Counted from the first letter of the stretch, positions 1 to 11,402 are shown. The stretch: 64,000 bases of DNA from Reticulitermes speratus (GCA_021186555.1 JAJKFL010000002.1:27568001-27632000); one strand, 5' to 3'. Notes: generated by a model from the sequence alone, not told the origin. Numbers and translations: made by a program.

Positions 1-154
1 GGCCTTATGTAAACTACGCTTTATTATGGATCAATATGGTTAAAAATCGGAACTTCCCAATATTTCTTCAGTCTCACGTATCACATTTCAACAAAGTCTA
101 CGTCACAGGGTATGGAACACGCAGACATCTCAATTTTTGATCTTACGTAAAGTA

Positions 155-345
155 CACTGCATCCGGACTGTCTCTGGGGCCCATCCGGCCTCCTATTGAA
201 TGGAGAGCGAGGATTCTTTCCCCAGGAATAAGCCGAAAGAAGCGTGAAGCTGACCAATCACCCCGTCTAGTGCTGAGGTTAAGAATGAGCAGAGCCATAC
301 CATCACTCCCCTATTTGCCATAATGGCGAGCAGGGTCTCAACTTT
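155..345 (+). mobile_element. SINE-3 copy, 3' part only
   Basis: The segment carries the shared SINE-3 body: a CCGGACTGTCTCTGGGG block, a CCTATTGAATGGAG block, GCGTGAAGCTGACCA and a 3' end reading TCTAGTGCTGAGGTTAAGAATGAG. The same blocks occur in the same order at 21.4, 30.3, 45.2, 48.3, 51.5 and 56.8 kb. The tRNA-like head found in the better copies (for example 51.5 kb) is missing, so this copy is 5'-truncated or eroded. Confidence 0.7.
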
Positions 346-1465
346 CACGTATAAAGAATTCTCCGTTAAAGATTAGTATCGATAAAATTCAGAATTGCCC
401 GACAATTTTTAGTGAAATAATCCAATCTCGCGTTTTAAAAGAATTCATCCTACGACTTAGGCCAGGGCTGGGAAATTCCTTTCACAGGAAGGTCGGAGAG
501 GGAGGAGAGTTTCGCGTGAAGTATCTGTGGTTACAAGCTGTTTATGACAGGATGTGTCCGGTCTGACGTCACACAATCAAAATACGTTAATACCTGTCTA
601 ACACTGTGACGTGTGATGTGGGTGCTGGAGATCACAGCAGTTGGTCAACGTAATTATGTTTAGGCCTACTTGAGACCCAAAATTTGATTACGTCAGAATC
701 TGCATTTACGTGTTCTTCATGTATGTCTGTCAGTACAGTAATTTCTTTGTACTGTATATTAGGACTGCATTGTTAAGAATGTCTGAAAATCGCTGCGAGG
801 CGCCCTGAATTTTCTACGACTGCTTTCGGCCCGCGGGCTATAGTTTCCTCACCTCTAGTACTAGGTCGAAGCCGGACGGATACACATGACCTCCACATAC
901 GGCGTTCTGTTTGCACTTTCTTGACAACGTCTAGAATGCATCAACTAAAACCACATTAAATAGGCTACTCGGCTCGCCAAATAACTTATCAGCATACAGA
1001 CATTTGAGGTCACAGCTTAGGTATGAATTTCAAAAGACCGTGGTTCATTTTGCACAAGGTCTTGTAACATGACGTGGGAAGAGCAGAACTCAAAGTTTCT
1101 GAAATAAAGAAAAATGAATAGAAAATTGTTTGGATTAAAGAGAAGAGAATTAGTGAACACAAGGAACTTCTCTTCTTACACAACGAAGAATATTCGCCGT
1201 CAAAACAATCTGAATATAAAGGCAGGAAACTTCGGACAAAAGCTGAAGAAAGGAGTTGCGGTAAAATTTTAAAGTAACTTAACGTTCATAACGGCGCTTT
1301 ATTTTCTACAGAAAATTACGTCCTTTCACGCAGAAAATAAAATCAAATTCAGGAATGAATTACAAGCATCATGTATTTACTACTTGAACCCCAACGTCAG
1401 TATTCCGAGGGCGGATATAATAAACATTACATGAATTGTTATTTCAGGGGTTTTATAATGAGAAG
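346..1465. other. Unassigned AT-rich sequence
   Basis: No open frame of note, no tRNA-like box and no inverted repeat that I can see. The stretch is ordinary AT-rich intergenic or intronic DNA. Confidence 0.5.
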
Positions 1466-1500
1466 CCTGTTTGTTTATTTAATGACGCTGTCTGCAACTC
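1466..1500 (-). mobile_element. Possible SINE-4 3'-end fragment
   Basis: GTTTATTTAATGACGCTGTC resembles the TTTATTTAACGACGC end seen at 37.03 kb and 57.3 kb. It is only about 35 bases long and directly abuts the foldback element that begins near 1520. Confidence 0.3.
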
Positions 1501-1519
1501 ATTACGTAAGAAAGATTGC

Positions 1520-1838
1520 TGGGGTTATACAGCATGTAATCCAACACGTTGCACGTGTAACCACAGATAACCATTTCTTTTTCTGTGATGCTCCGCCTAC
1601 ATGTTTCGGCCTCTACAGGCCATCCTCAAGGAAGTCACTTACAAAGGAATATAATTGTAACAAGTGCTGTCAAAGACGTGCATATATGGAGCATTTGTTA
1701 CAAATAGAGTCATTTGTAAATTCCTCCCTGAGGATGGCCTGTACAGGCTACAACATGTAGGAGGAGCAACACAGAATAACAGATGGTTATTTATGGTTAC
1801 ATGCGCAACTTGCTGGATTACATACTGTATAGTCTGTT
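1520..1838. mobile_element. Foldback (inverted-repeat) element, ~320 bp
   Basis: The left arm (about 1520-1668) and right arm (about 1695-1838) are diverged reverse complements. Shared blocks include TGTAATCCA(A/G)CA(C/A)GTTGC, AACCATAxATAACCAT, CTACATGTTxxxGCCT and GGCCATCCTCAxGGA. The loop is about 25 bases around CAAAGACGTGCATATATG. Open frames on both strands here (129, 67 and 65 codons) encode related peptides because the arms mirror each other; none looks like a real gene. The right arm contains the recurring core GAGGATGG...ACATGTAGGAGG seen in other foldbacks of the window. Confidence 0.75.
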
Positions 1839-1987
1839 GCACGGAACATGGATACCGTTAAATGGTGGTATTATTGAATCAAGACCAGGATAGGAGGTGG
1901 AGTGAAGCAGTCATTACTTAATCAGAGGTGCTGTGCCGGTACTTGCGTAGAAGAAATGAGGAAAACCACAACCTCAGTATACTAGGT

Positions 1988-2065
1988 ACCACCGCCAGGA
2001 TTCGAACTGGGCACCTCCGGCATACAAGCCAGAAGCGCCGCTTCAGCCAAAATGCGAAGTCTGTC
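1988..2065 (-). mobile_element. tRNA-like SINE head, orphan
   Basis: On the minus strand CAGTTCGAATCCTGG is a good RNA polymerase III B-box, and TGGCTGAAGCGG about 45 bases upstream resembles an A-box. The flanks do not match the SINE-1, -2 or -3 bodies well, so this is a degraded or different tRNA-derived SINE. A functional tRNA is unlikely because no clean acceptor stem can be folded by eye. Confidence 0.45.
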
Positions 2066-3132
2066 ACTAGATTGTTTCGAAATATTACGCCTACCATTGT
2101 GTCCCCCTTTAGGCACTTGTGATGCCTAAGTCGATTATTAACACCAAACACTACAGTGCAACTTAACAGTCAAGCCTGAAAGCACCTTTTACACACACCA
2201 ATGCAGTTCACTGCCCGACATTTATATATCGAAATGCACGGATTAAGTACACTGCCTTGAGCTACAGAAGCATGCAACAACTTTGCAAAGCAGAAACTAA
2301 CTAACACTCATTTCCAGACAATTTAAAACCCTGGACTTTCTCACAGTTAAGTCCAACCAAGTGCCACGTCCTGGAGTTGAGTTTCAACTACGGTTCGGTC
2401 AATGGATTGGGCCTGTCGGAAATATCAGCGATGACTTATAACGAATAGAATAGATCAGTTGAATGACTGCAAGTGGCAGACAACAGTGATCAAAGATAAA
2501 CACAACTCAGCGATTTCGTTCATAACAAATATCATATGCACTTCTACAGAAAGAATCTTTGTGTGTGGTATGTACATATGCACATACATACCTGAGTGTG
2601 TATGTATATATATATATACACACATAAGTACATAACTGAAATGCCCCTAGGGAAACTCTTGAATAAAAACCGATTCTTGCTCGTCTTCGAATAGCAATGG
2701 CCCTGGTACTGTGAACTGTTTCCCTGTAGAGTAACAGTATTCAAAATACCTCACAAAGATATGCTCGTACTTTATCATTAAGTAACAACTACAGCGGTAA
2801 GCCTATACAGTTCAGATACACATACATCCACATCCACAGATAGATTCTTATAATTTCCCCCTCACTGTGTGTCACATCCAATTACGCACCACGCGACAGA
2901 AAAGATGACAGCAACCGAGCGGCAACTTTATGAACTCTGGGCGCGCCATTAATGAGATCTGTCAAAGCCAGCCGAGAAAAATTCTGAGAGGCCCAAGAAG
3001 AGTGGAAAACTACAGAAACTAAATAAGCTCGCTGCAAAACTATCGAGTTCCGTGGTTCGGCACAGTACATTTGCAACGAAATTACGAGTGTGTCGTATAG
3101 CTGATTTTAAAAGATGGTATCACATTAACCCG
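2066..3132. other. Unassigned sequence with a short TA/CA microsatellite
   Basis: A CA/TA dinucleotide patch of about 40 bases lies near 2590-2630 (TATATATATATATACACACA). Otherwise nothing was recognised, and the 60-75 codon frames are chance. Confidence 0.5.
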
Positions 3133-3363
3133 CCGATTCCAGTGGCCGCGCGGTCTAAGGCGTGGGTCTACGGCCGCTCGCTTGTTGGGACCGCAGGTTC
3201 GAATCCCGCCGGAGACATGGATGTCTGTGTCTTGTGAGTGTTGTCTGTTGTCAGGTAGAGGTCTCTGCGACGGGCTGATCACTCGTCCAGAGAAGTCCTA
3301 CCGAATGTGGTGTGTTTGAATGTGATCGGCACATTACAGCTGTGAAGCCACGAGAAAATAAAA
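3133..3363 (+). mobile_element. SINE-1, near-complete tRNA-derived SINE
   Basis: The head reads CCAGTGGCCGCGCGGTCTAA (A-box region) and carries a perfect B-box GGTTCGAATCC at 3196-3206, the internal RNA polymerase III promoter of tRNA-derived SINEs. The body follows, with GTCAGGTAGAGGTCTCTGCGA, GTCCAGAGAAGTCCTACCGA and GTGTGTTTGAATGTGATC, ending in an A-rich tail near 3350-3363. The same order is present at 19.76 kb (plus) and, inverted, at 25.3 and 33.4 kb. It would be mobilised in trans by a LINE reverse transcriptase. Confidence 0.9.
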
Positions 3364-5339
3364 TGAACCCTTTAAACACTGACGACCATTTACACTATAC
3401 ATAAAATAATTAGTTCCTACTTCACAGACAACAAACTCTGTGTCCATTACAAACAACCGGTTAACATTGTTTATTACGAAAACAATCGATATTTATTGTG
3501 AGAATCATGCGAAACCCATAAACAATACATGTGTGGCAAAACGAAGAGTTCCTTTATGTCACAGCAGGTGGTACATGTAGTTACCACCCGGCTTGAAACG
3601 GTTAAACAATTCAATTTTATCCTTTGATTGCACACTAGAAATGTGATCAAACATAAAACGATACAAATAATCCTAAACTGTTCTACACCACAGCATCTAA
3701 ACCCTAAATATTATGCACATTCCGTATTACCCTCTACACTTCACATAACTCTCGCCATATGCCTCACGCGAAATTCAATTAAGAAAGATGACAGTTATGT
3801 GAAACTGTAAACAATCAATGTAAGAGTGTTAGACTAGGGCTACTAATAATTTTAGTTCTGTCTTGCATTTATAAAGATATCCAAAATATTATTCCATTAC
3901 ACCCCACTTTCCCCTACACTTCAGTTGCAGGACCCATTACAAACGCCTTGCCTTACCGGTTTTCATTCCATTTACCACTCACGCTCATATATGATGTATG
4001 CAATTGAAAACTCAACCGATTCCATGGCTACTTTATGATAATCAACACGAAAGAAAGCAAATGGAATCTTGCGGCTGTAACGAGACAACAGCACTGAACC
4101 CTCACAAGCAGGCGCAAGCTAACAAAACGAGAGAGTATTTCTGGATGCCTATACACGGAACGCCAGGCGGAGACTGCTACCCTACAACCTTCGTATGCTA
4201 CAGAAAACTGCAGACTCTCAAATTACACTAACAGCTTCAATACACTTGTAGTCATCTTATTCGAGGTAAATGCATGAATCTTACTGTCCTCTGTAACATC
4301 CATAACAATCGTATATGTTTCTTCAGCTTAATGGCCAATGTCAATTCACAAAATCAGCAATGCAATGTGATGAAAGCCATCTCACCGGAAGTAACAGTGC
4401 AGCATGAAGAAAAGACTTAAGTCATATTAATCGAATTCTATGCAGCTCATTAGTACACAAAACACTAGAACATCCACAACAAGAATATATATACGTATAC
4501 ATACCTAGTTACATACTTATAGGATATTACACACGACCCTAGTGGAAGTGGCGCTAGTGTCGCTCCTGTCTCGTAAGTTCGCTACTCCGCCATGATATTG
4601 GTAGTAACTGTAGGAAATTACAAAATACGGCGAAGCCTTCAATGGCAGTTTTTTTACATTCTTACATTTCAATACTTCACTTCTATTTTAATTTTAATCT
4701 GAATAATTTAAATAATACTATACATCAACTGACTGTTATATAAAGCTGATGTACATATGTTTACCATTTACCGACATACGATACGCTGCTTGTGTGTTTG
4801 TAATATTATACCTCCCTGATGATGGCTACAATCGGTAGCCGAAACATGTAGGAGCGTAAAAACTAGCTTTGCTAATAAAACTCGTGTGTGGAAGACAACT
4901 GCACGAAATATGTATAACATTAAGTATACAACATTAAGTTCACATGAATATGAGTCGAATGGTCCAAAAGCTGAAAAGCAGCGACATACAGGAACACACA
5001 GCACGATGACACGAACATCATAAACCCACTTTTATTTTCTAGTTTGGAAGGACAACAGGCTGCAAGTGGTATCAGACAGTCACCATGCCAAATACGGCTC
5101 TTCCACCACGCAAGGAGAGCATGTAACTACAGGTAAACAACTAAGCTTTTGAACCTATGTTACGTCAGGTATGCAACATAAAGCTGGGGAAAGCAAATGG
5201 TAACACTGACTGGGATTCCTAACAAGCGACACGACAGTTTCAGCACAGGATATTGAAACTGTACAAATGCACTCACACACATGTAAATAAGGACTGTGAT
5301 TTTAACCCTCTGACACACTCAAAAATTAAAATTAACATC
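3364..5339. other. Unassigned sequence with one half-foldback core
   Basis: No gene recognised; the 60-78 codon frames have no family resemblance. At 4811-4853 the string CCTCCCTGATGATGGC...GCCGAAACATGTAGGAG is the recurring core motif found inside foldback elements elsewhere in the window, here without a visible second arm. A short TATA/TACATA-rich patch lies at 4485-4510. Confidence 0.5.
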
Positions 5340-5545
5340 GAACAGTGTCCCTAATTATCTTCAACAAGTGGTATGGGGGGGGGGGGTGCACGGACTGGAT
5401 TGCTCTGGCTAGATAGAGACAGGTGGCGGGCTGTTGGAAAGCGTAATGAACCTTCGGGTTACATAAAATGCGGGGAATTTCTTGACTGGCTGAGGACGTT
5501 CTCTGGAAGGATTCTGCTCCATGGAGTAAGTTCATGGAGTTTCTG
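5340..5545 (+). mobile_element. LINE-A 3' end, truncated
   Basis: This is the conserved C-terminal end and 3' UTR of an endonuclease/reverse-transcriptase LINE. After a G-tract (5376-5388) comes ACGGACTGGATTGCTCTGGC (reading roughly DWIALAR-DRDRW). The shared 3' end AATGAACCTTCGGGTTxCATAAAATGCGGGGAATTTCTTGACTGGCTGAGG follows (motif at 5447-5495). The same 3' end recurs at 9.0, 21.9, 31.7, 52.9, 54.2 and (minus) 60.0 kb. Only the tail remains, which fits 5' truncation during target-primed insertion. Confidence 0.75.
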
Positions 5546-6364
5546 TCCTTAATTAAGCATCGCACTGTGAAGATGTATGGCGGAGTGGAGACGGGCCCCA
5601 CAGCCTAAACGCGTTCTAAACTCAGCAACAGTTGCAGGTGTGGTCAGCTCTATATCCAGTTGCCTTACGCCCGCTCCCATGGATGTGCCACAGAACCTAT
5701 GGTGAAAATAAAATAAATGCCGCGAACCAAATCCGGTATCACGTCACTATACTGAGTTACGACAAACGCAAACAAAGTGCAAATCTGATGACATATACGG
5801 ACTTAACATAACTTAACTATCCTCATACTCAAAGGATGGAAATTTATATTTCAATTAGCCACAAAAAATGTTGTTACTCAAGTTTCGTGTAACTGCTTCA
5901 GTGTTTAATTTAGAGTCTAATTTAAAGACTGGGGGCGATAGCAATGAGTAAATCCATATTAGCAACAGAGTCAAATAACGGGTAAACTTATTTCAACTGA
6001 AACTACTTTAAAGTTCACTTCTGGCAAGTTAAAAGTTATCACAACAGTGTTAGCAAAACGTGGCCATAAGTAATCGGAGTATGTCTGACACTTCACCGCA
6101 GCTACAAAACTCCCATACTAAATTCAGAGAATGCTTGCTGTTACCATTCGGTTGAGTCTTTTTTTGTATTCCTTCCTACTACCTAGAAACAAGAAGATTA
6201 CAACACACAAAACTGAAATGTTTCCTGCCGATTTGTATGGGCGAGGCAGTAAAGCTTCAGACAAACTACAAGAACCTTCTAGGGATAAAGTAACCAGATG
6301 CTTGAGAGGACTGCGAGGTCCATAATTCGTGATCTTCACCGAACACTGCTAGGGCGATGAAATA
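5546..6364. other. Unassigned sequence
   Basis: Nothing recognised. The opposite 64- and 71-codon frames at 6124-6339 are antisense shadows of each other without family similarity. Confidence 0.45.
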
Positions 6365-6620
6365 AAGGAGGGTGAAATGGGCGCCGTGAGAGATGGGAAA
6401 TGCACAGAAGTTTTCGACAGATACCCAGAAGAAGAGATAGCTTGCAGATCTGCGACTGGATGGAACGTATATTAAAATGTATCTTAAAGATGTAAGGTGT
6501 GTGGGAGTACAGTAGATTCAACTGGCTCAGGACAGGGTACAGTGACAAGCTCTATTTAACACGGTAATGAATCTTTAGGTTCCATAAAACACGGGTAACA
6601 TCTTGACTATTCCAGTGACC
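6365..6620 (+). mobile_element. LINE-A C-terminal/3' fragment, decayed
   Basis: The region reads in pieces like the LINE-A C-terminus: ATTCAACTGGCTCAGGACAGG (about 6513-6533, NS-TGSGQG in one frame, LAQDR in another). It is followed by AATGAATCTTTAGGTTCCATAAAACACGGG (6567-6596), the diverged 3' end. Frames are broken by several stops. Confidence 0.6.
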
Positions 6621-7785
6621 ATTACATTGATATTCACTATGCTTCTCGAAGTCAGCTAGAAAACGGCCAGTAAAATAGTTCATGTTCCTATAAATTAGGT
6701 CTAGCCTACACCTCCCTAAAATATAATGATAATTCAGTTAGCCAAACACTAGCTGATTTGCTGAGCCAATGAACAACACAAATTCACAATGATGTAAAAC
6801 AATACAGCTGAAGACTCATATTTCTAATTTTGCTACTTCTGGTAAATAAAATAATTCGTGCCGCAGACAAATCAACTAGAAAGCATATATTATTATTCCA
6901 TATCTGATAGGATATGCTATAATTGAACAGCGCAGTGAAAACAGATACATTCAAACTGTAATCATTACCTAATGACTACCTGCTGTGTTACGGATATGAT
7001 ACGCGTCCACCAGCTGCTGGCCAATTCAGTTTTTCATCCTGTCCGCAGGCATAAATATAACCATTGCAAAACCGGCACACAGCGGACAGGAGACGATGTA
7101 TCGATGACCCATCATCCACTACTGCCTCAATTTGAAATCTACAACCTTATCATTAAAAAATATATCCCATATCTAAAGGAGAAAGCTATCAAATTATGTC
7201 CGGAAGTCAACTGACTTTAATCTAATCACACGTGTAAGTAATTATGTAATACACTGATGGCATATTTCTCTTTACGTCTGCTCGGACTGATTCTGTAAGC
7301 TGTTTCGACTTGCTGCACGTTACGAACGGTTTCCCGTCGATACAGACAAGAGCGAAACACATTTTTACATTTTCCAGCGAAAGCGTCTGTGCCGGCCTTG
7401 CTAGTCGATCGCAGTGTAAACGCAATGTGAAAAAGTTTATTTCTAAAGCCCGTCTACTGCTATGAATTTCAACGTAGACAGATTTTCATATGGGAAAAAC
7501 AGCTGAGGTGCCCCTCCGTCCGCTTTATTCACCTGACTTATCGTCCGTCGCCTGGCACCTGGCAGTTCACCCGGATCAAAATGAAACATTCACTGCGAGT
7601 TACCCAACATCAATAGATCGCGAACTGTGCTAGGGATGGCAATTTATCAGAGCATATGACATGCTATCAACGAAGAGATCCTGAAACGTTTCCACAGATG
7701 TTTATAGAGATGACATATAGAAAAGGGGAAATGTGACGAGGCTTTGGTAAAAGTAAAGTCTCTGAACACGAAGTAAAGGCATAAG
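6621..7785. other. Unassigned sequence
   Basis: The 80-codon frame at 6972-7214 has no recognisable domain. No repeats, boxes or hairpins noticed. Confidence 0.45.
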
Positions 7786-8032
7786 GAGGAGTACAGGCAT
7801 AGCTCTACTTATTCTTAACCTCGGCACCACATGGAGGTCAATGGTCAGCATCATGCCTCAGCCGCCTTAACCCCAGAGAAAGCACTCGAGGTACCCACAG
7901 GATAGGACGTTAAATTGGATCCAGGGCCAGTCTGTACGCTTTGGGGAAAAGAAGAATCTCTTGCCCGTGCCGCTAATCGAACCACGATTCCTCGGTTGTC
8001 CAGACTGCAACTTCCAGCCTACAACCTACAAC
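7786..8032 (-). mobile_element. SINE-3 copy, near full length
   Basis: On the minus strand the head contains a degraded B-box (TCGTGGTTCGATTAGCGGCA region, 7965-7990), followed by AGAGATTCTTCTTTTCCCC, CTGGCCCTGG and GCTTTCTCTGGGGTTAAGG. The 3' end reads CATGTGGTGCCGAGGTTAAG. Order and spacing match the other SINE-3 copies. Confidence 0.8.
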
Positions 8033-8276
8033 GACAACATTCCCCCAGCTCGAACATTATTTGCAGATTATAATTTATAAAATACATTTTTAGCAGTAAA
8101 ACGAAACTGACTTCCCTCAATTCACCTCATTACTTACAACTGGCTGCTTACTGATTCATGTAACGACCGTTCAATACCTACCTTCGGTACGTCACATCGA
8201 AAGCTGGGACGAGCTGTAATTTGAAGGCTGTGAAAATAAGCGGCTGAGCAGCATTTCAAAATATTTCGAAATGTCT
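8033..8276. other. Unassigned spacer
   Basis: Short stretch without recognised features between a SINE-3 and a LINE-B tail. Confidence 0.4.
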
Positions 8277-8508
8277 CGTTTGGTCACATCTTGCGCAGAA
8301 ACTGCCTTCTGAAACACGTGATTGAAGGAAAGGTAGAAGGAAGGATAGAAATGACGGGAAGACGAGGGAGAAGACGTAAGCAGCTACCGGATGACCTTAC
8401 GGAAAATAGAAGATACAGGAAACTGAAAGAGGAAGCACTAGGTCGCACCCTGTGGAGAACTCGCTTTGGAAGAGGCTACGGACCTGTCGTGAGACAGACT
8501 ACAGAATG
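8277..8508 (+). pseudogene. LINE-B ORF2 C-terminal tail
   Basis: A 72-codon open frame reads HILRRNCLLKHVIEGKVEGR, then a basic GRRGRRRKQL segment, then EALGRTLWRTRFGRGYGPVV and ends at QTTE-stop. This is the C-terminal tail of an insect endonuclease/reverse-transcriptase retrotransposon. The same tail, less intact, closes the LINE-B remnant at 38.88-39.09 kb (HILRRNCLLK, RRGKRRKQLLDDLKE, TVWSTRLGRGHGPVVGQTTE). Nothing of the reverse transcriptase core is present, so the copy is strongly 5'-truncated. The tail is intact enough to suggest a fairly recent insertion. Confidence 0.8.
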
Positions 8509-8927
8509 AATGAATGTCTCGTAAAACTGAGGAAAGTCTTGATAATCTTCAGTCCAAACAGCCGGTCTCCAGGTTGAGTAGGCCTACTAACCAATGGAAC
8601 GCGACAATGTCGCATAAACATAAAAAATCACACAGGGCCTAACTAAAGGGCTGTGCAGGTTAGCGTATCAAAATACTGCATGCTTACTGTCTCTCTAACA
8701 GTAGACGATTTGTATAACTGAGGAATGCACTCGTTATGCAAAGTTTCAGATTTCCCACCTACTTCATCACTATTCAGCCTAATATTTATGCGAAAGCTTA
8801 TCTTAAGTTTCGTGAAAGAACCAGACCACTTGGAAGACCTAGCGGTATATGAGAGGGTAATACTAAAATAAAACCTCGACAAGCAGGAGGCCTAGGCCCA
8901 CTAGACTGTCGGGCCACGAAAAAAAAA
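8509..8927. other. Unassigned sequence
   Basis: Nothing recognised between two LINE tails; a minus-strand 79-codon frame has no family likeness. Confidence 0.4.
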
Positions 8928-9085
8928 TACTGAAATGGATATTAAAGAACTACGATTGCGATGGTGTAGACTGATCTCGCTCAAGATAGGGATAATTCGC
9001 GGGCTCTTGTGAACACGGCAATGAACCTCCAAGTCCCATAAAATGCGCGGGTTTTCTTGAATTGCTGAGAAAGTACCAGCTTCTC
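8928..9085 (+). mobile_element. LINE-A 3' tail
   Basis: The copy reads ATGGATATTAAAGAACTACG (MDIKEL), GTAGACTGATCTCGCTCAAGATAGGGA and then CGGCAATGAACCTCCAAGTCCCATAAAATGCGCGGGTTTTCTTGAATTGCTGAG, the standard LINE-A terminus (9018-9072). Only about 150 bases of the element survive. Confidence 0.7.
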
Positions 9086-9440
9086 ACGAAGGACCCTACT
9101 TCGTTAAGTTACTAATGTAGCTTTTCTTAAGTTTTTCAGAGACCCATACTTGTATCAGTATGGCTTGTACACAGGGCCTCACCGAGCTCACACCGTGACT
9201 GCAACACAAGACGCTTCTTTTCCAGTAATGGTAAAACACAGTGCGTGTAATAGCACTACTGAGGACAACCGTGACGGTAACGTACACTTTCACATTCTAA
9301 ATACTACGGGTTGTTATTTTCCTTGAAGTAATTTATTGCTACACACGTAACAGGCGTTTAATTTTCGCCAAACAGCTGTGTGCAGAATGACATAAGAAAC
9401 ATGTAACAGACGAACCAACAAAAACGTAAATACACTATTA
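9086..9440. other. Unassigned sequence
   Basis: No recognised feature; the 65-codon minus frame is judged chance. Confidence 0.4.
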
Positions 9441-9680
9441 CATTAACCTTTTAAAGCCTAATGGTTACTTTATGCATCAACAGTTTTAACATTCACAAAT
9501 TCTACATTCTGCCCACACTGTATTTATGTGTATTGTATTTATATCACAACAAACAGCGACTTTTGCCTTATATAACATAAACTGATTTGTTTTTTAACAG
9601 AGATGAAAAGTGTTTACTGCGCGGTACGAACTGGGTCTTTAAATGAAACAGTTTACGCTTCTTCTTTAAAGTGTTAACAT
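9441..9680 (+). repeat. Dispersed repeat R1, copy 1
   Basis: The segment begins with TTAACC(T)TTTAA and shares collinear blocks with 16860-17100: CTGCCCACA.TGxATTT, CGAxTxxTTxCC, TAACAGAGA.GA.A.AGT.TTTACTxCGC. A third, weaker match to the last block (GCGTTTACTGAGAAGTACGAACTGAATCTTTA) is at 61.36-61.40 kb. No coding capacity. The family type is unknown; a TTAA-flanked DNA element is one possibility. Confidence 0.45.
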
Positions 9681-10204
9681 CAAGTACAACCACGTCTTTT
9701 TTCGCTATCACATTTCACTGACCAGACAAGCGTATGGTACCGGAACAAGGAACAACACTTCTCATCTTTACACTATTCATACCGTGCACTGTCATTCGAA
9801 CACACACCACTTTAACTAACACATGCACTCTTATTATACCTTGTTATGTTATACAATACAGTCACAGTGAACTAGCCCGACATGTTTCGATCCCTTGTTG
9901 GGATCATCATCAGGGACGTTTAGATTATAAATTACACAATTACAAATTAACAATACAGGTACAAGTATCTTCTCATCTGTTAACGGTTTACATCACAGCG
10001 GTAACCATATTTACCACCTGATGTATGCTTATAAAACTCTACACTCAGCCATGCAAGTTATTTACTTACGCGCTTCGTATTACGTATTCTCCAACAAACA
10101 ACGATTATTTTCCCACACTGATTTATGTAATAGGCACGGAGTTCGTTCTCTGTGAGGTACAAACGGTTCTTATACGTAATTTCGATGCAGGCCAGACTTC
10201 AATC
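9681..10204. other. Unassigned sequence with a foldback core motif
   Basis: At 9875-9918 the minus strand carries CCTGATGATGATCCCAACAAGGGATCGAAACATGTCGGGC, the recurring core (here with an internal GATCCC...GGGATC palindrome). A 95-codon frame crosses it and seems to be only repeat sequence. Confidence 0.5.
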
Positions 10205-10290
10205 ACTGCGGCTGCCTGAACTCCTGCCCGGGACAGTCCATGTGAGCTTTGTGGCGGACAAAGTGGCACTGGAACAGGCTTTCCTCAGAC
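10205..10290 (+). mobile_element. SINE-2 internal fragment
   Basis: GGGACAGTCCATGTGAGCTTTGTGGCGGACAAAGTGGCACTGGAACAGG (10220-10268) is the SINE-2 body that reads [15 protein letters not shown] in the full copies. It breaks off at TTCCTCAGAC, where a copy of the G-element family begins, so one element probably inserted into or recombined with the other. Confidence 0.75.
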
Positions 10291-10525
10291 TATTAGGGTT
10301 TTTATGCGCGTTCGCATAGTCGCGAAAATGCCCTATTACCTTCGTCATATCCGTCTGTCTGTCTGTCCGTCTACCCGCATGTATCAGCGCGGCTCCCACT
10401 GGACAGATTTCCGTAAAATTTTATATTGGGGACTTTTATGAAAATCTGTCGAGAAACTACAAATTTGGTTAAAATCGGACAAAAATATCAGGCACGTTAC
10501 TTGAATGCCCACGTACGTTTTATTG
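10291..10525 (-). mobile_element. G-element fragment (copy 1, minus)
   Basis: The segment reads GCGCGTTCGCATAGTCGCG at one end, then CGTCATATCCGTCTGTCTG, then CGGCTCCCACTGGACAGATTT, GAAAATCTGTCGAGAAA and TTTGGTTAAAATCGGACAA. These are the reverse complement of the 3' half of the 47.16-kb copy in the same order. See the 24.67 and 47.16 kb entries for the longer copies. Confidence 0.7.
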
Positions 10526-11217
10526 TTGCCGGAGATACAAATTCTCTACAAAAACATTTTTGTGCAACAAACAATATTCTTATATTGTTGACAGTTACAT
10601 GCAGCTCAACAATATACAGGCAGAATACACTGCTGCGTCTCCAATGCAACAACGATTACGTGAACGCACCACAATGTTACTTGATATCTGCACAGCCTGT
10701 CTCGTTACCTGCAGTGTCATTTCTCCAGTGCTCCATGCTCTTCATCTTCAAACGTACTCTTTACAGTGGGACAATCGAATTAAGCCTGAGGATATTCCAA
10801 CAAAAGTGATGCTCTTTCGGAAATTGGGGAGTACCAAGAAAAACCGAGACTTCAAAGGGTCTTAATTTAATCCTAAAAGCTGCAACGCACTGAACTACCC
10901 ACTCCTTTCTTCAACCCGTTCTTCTGAGCTTCCCGATTCCTCTTTATACCGTTCGTAAGGTTGATTCTGATTGCACTCTTGACGCTACCAATTACCGGTA
11001 AGTAGATTCTGCGGAGTGCTCACAAGAAGTACTCTGCAAGTGAAGCATAATCACGGCATACAAAACAGGGTGCGGATCGCATTACATGCTAATTTGATAA
11101 ATAATCACAGCGGGTACAAAGCAAATTACAATGCGTGTAAAGGCGCAGTGGTTGCTTCAGAACTTCCTCCGTACGTCGCTGAAGCAGCTTGAAACCTCTC
11201 CAAGAGATCTTGTTATT
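10526..11217. other. Unassigned sequence, two overlapping open frames
   Basis: Frames of 127 and 101 codons (10426-10865) overlap in different phases on the plus strand. Neither shows domain motifs, and the longer one begins inside the G-element fragment, so a host gene is not supported. Confidence 0.4.
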
Positions 11218-11225
11218 GTTCAAAG

Positions 11226-11394
11226 CAGGGGTGCACAAATTTTCCAAAAATCTAGCAGCCACCTCAAAATTCTAGGCGCTAGAAGGATAACATGAAGCAA
11301 GTTCTATACTCAGAACCCACAAATATTAGGCTCCACCGTAACAGAAAATTTTTGTCGCTATGATGACCTGGCGACCAGGATTTCTGCACCCCTG
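11226..11394 (+). mobile_element. hAT-like MITE, copy 1 (169 bp)
   Basis: The ends are CAGGGGTGCACAAAT and, inverted at the other end, CAGGGGTGCAGAAAT, a terminal inverted repeat of hAT type. The flanks at 11218-11225 (GTTCAAAG) and 11395-11402 (GTTTAACT) agree at 5 of 8 positions and fit an old 8-bp target duplication. A second copy lies in the opposite orientation at 34573-34737 and shares internal blocks such as CTAATATTTGTGGGT, GAACTTGCTTCATGT and GAATTxTGAGGTGGCT. There is no coding capacity, so transposition needed a hAT transposase supplied elsewhere. Confidence 0.8.
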
Positions 11395-11402
11395 GTTTAA
11401 CT

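Noticed and set aside
1371..1760. 129-codon open frame as a gene
   Set aside because: It spans the left arm, the loop and the start of the right arm of the foldback at 1520-1838, and no domain is visible.
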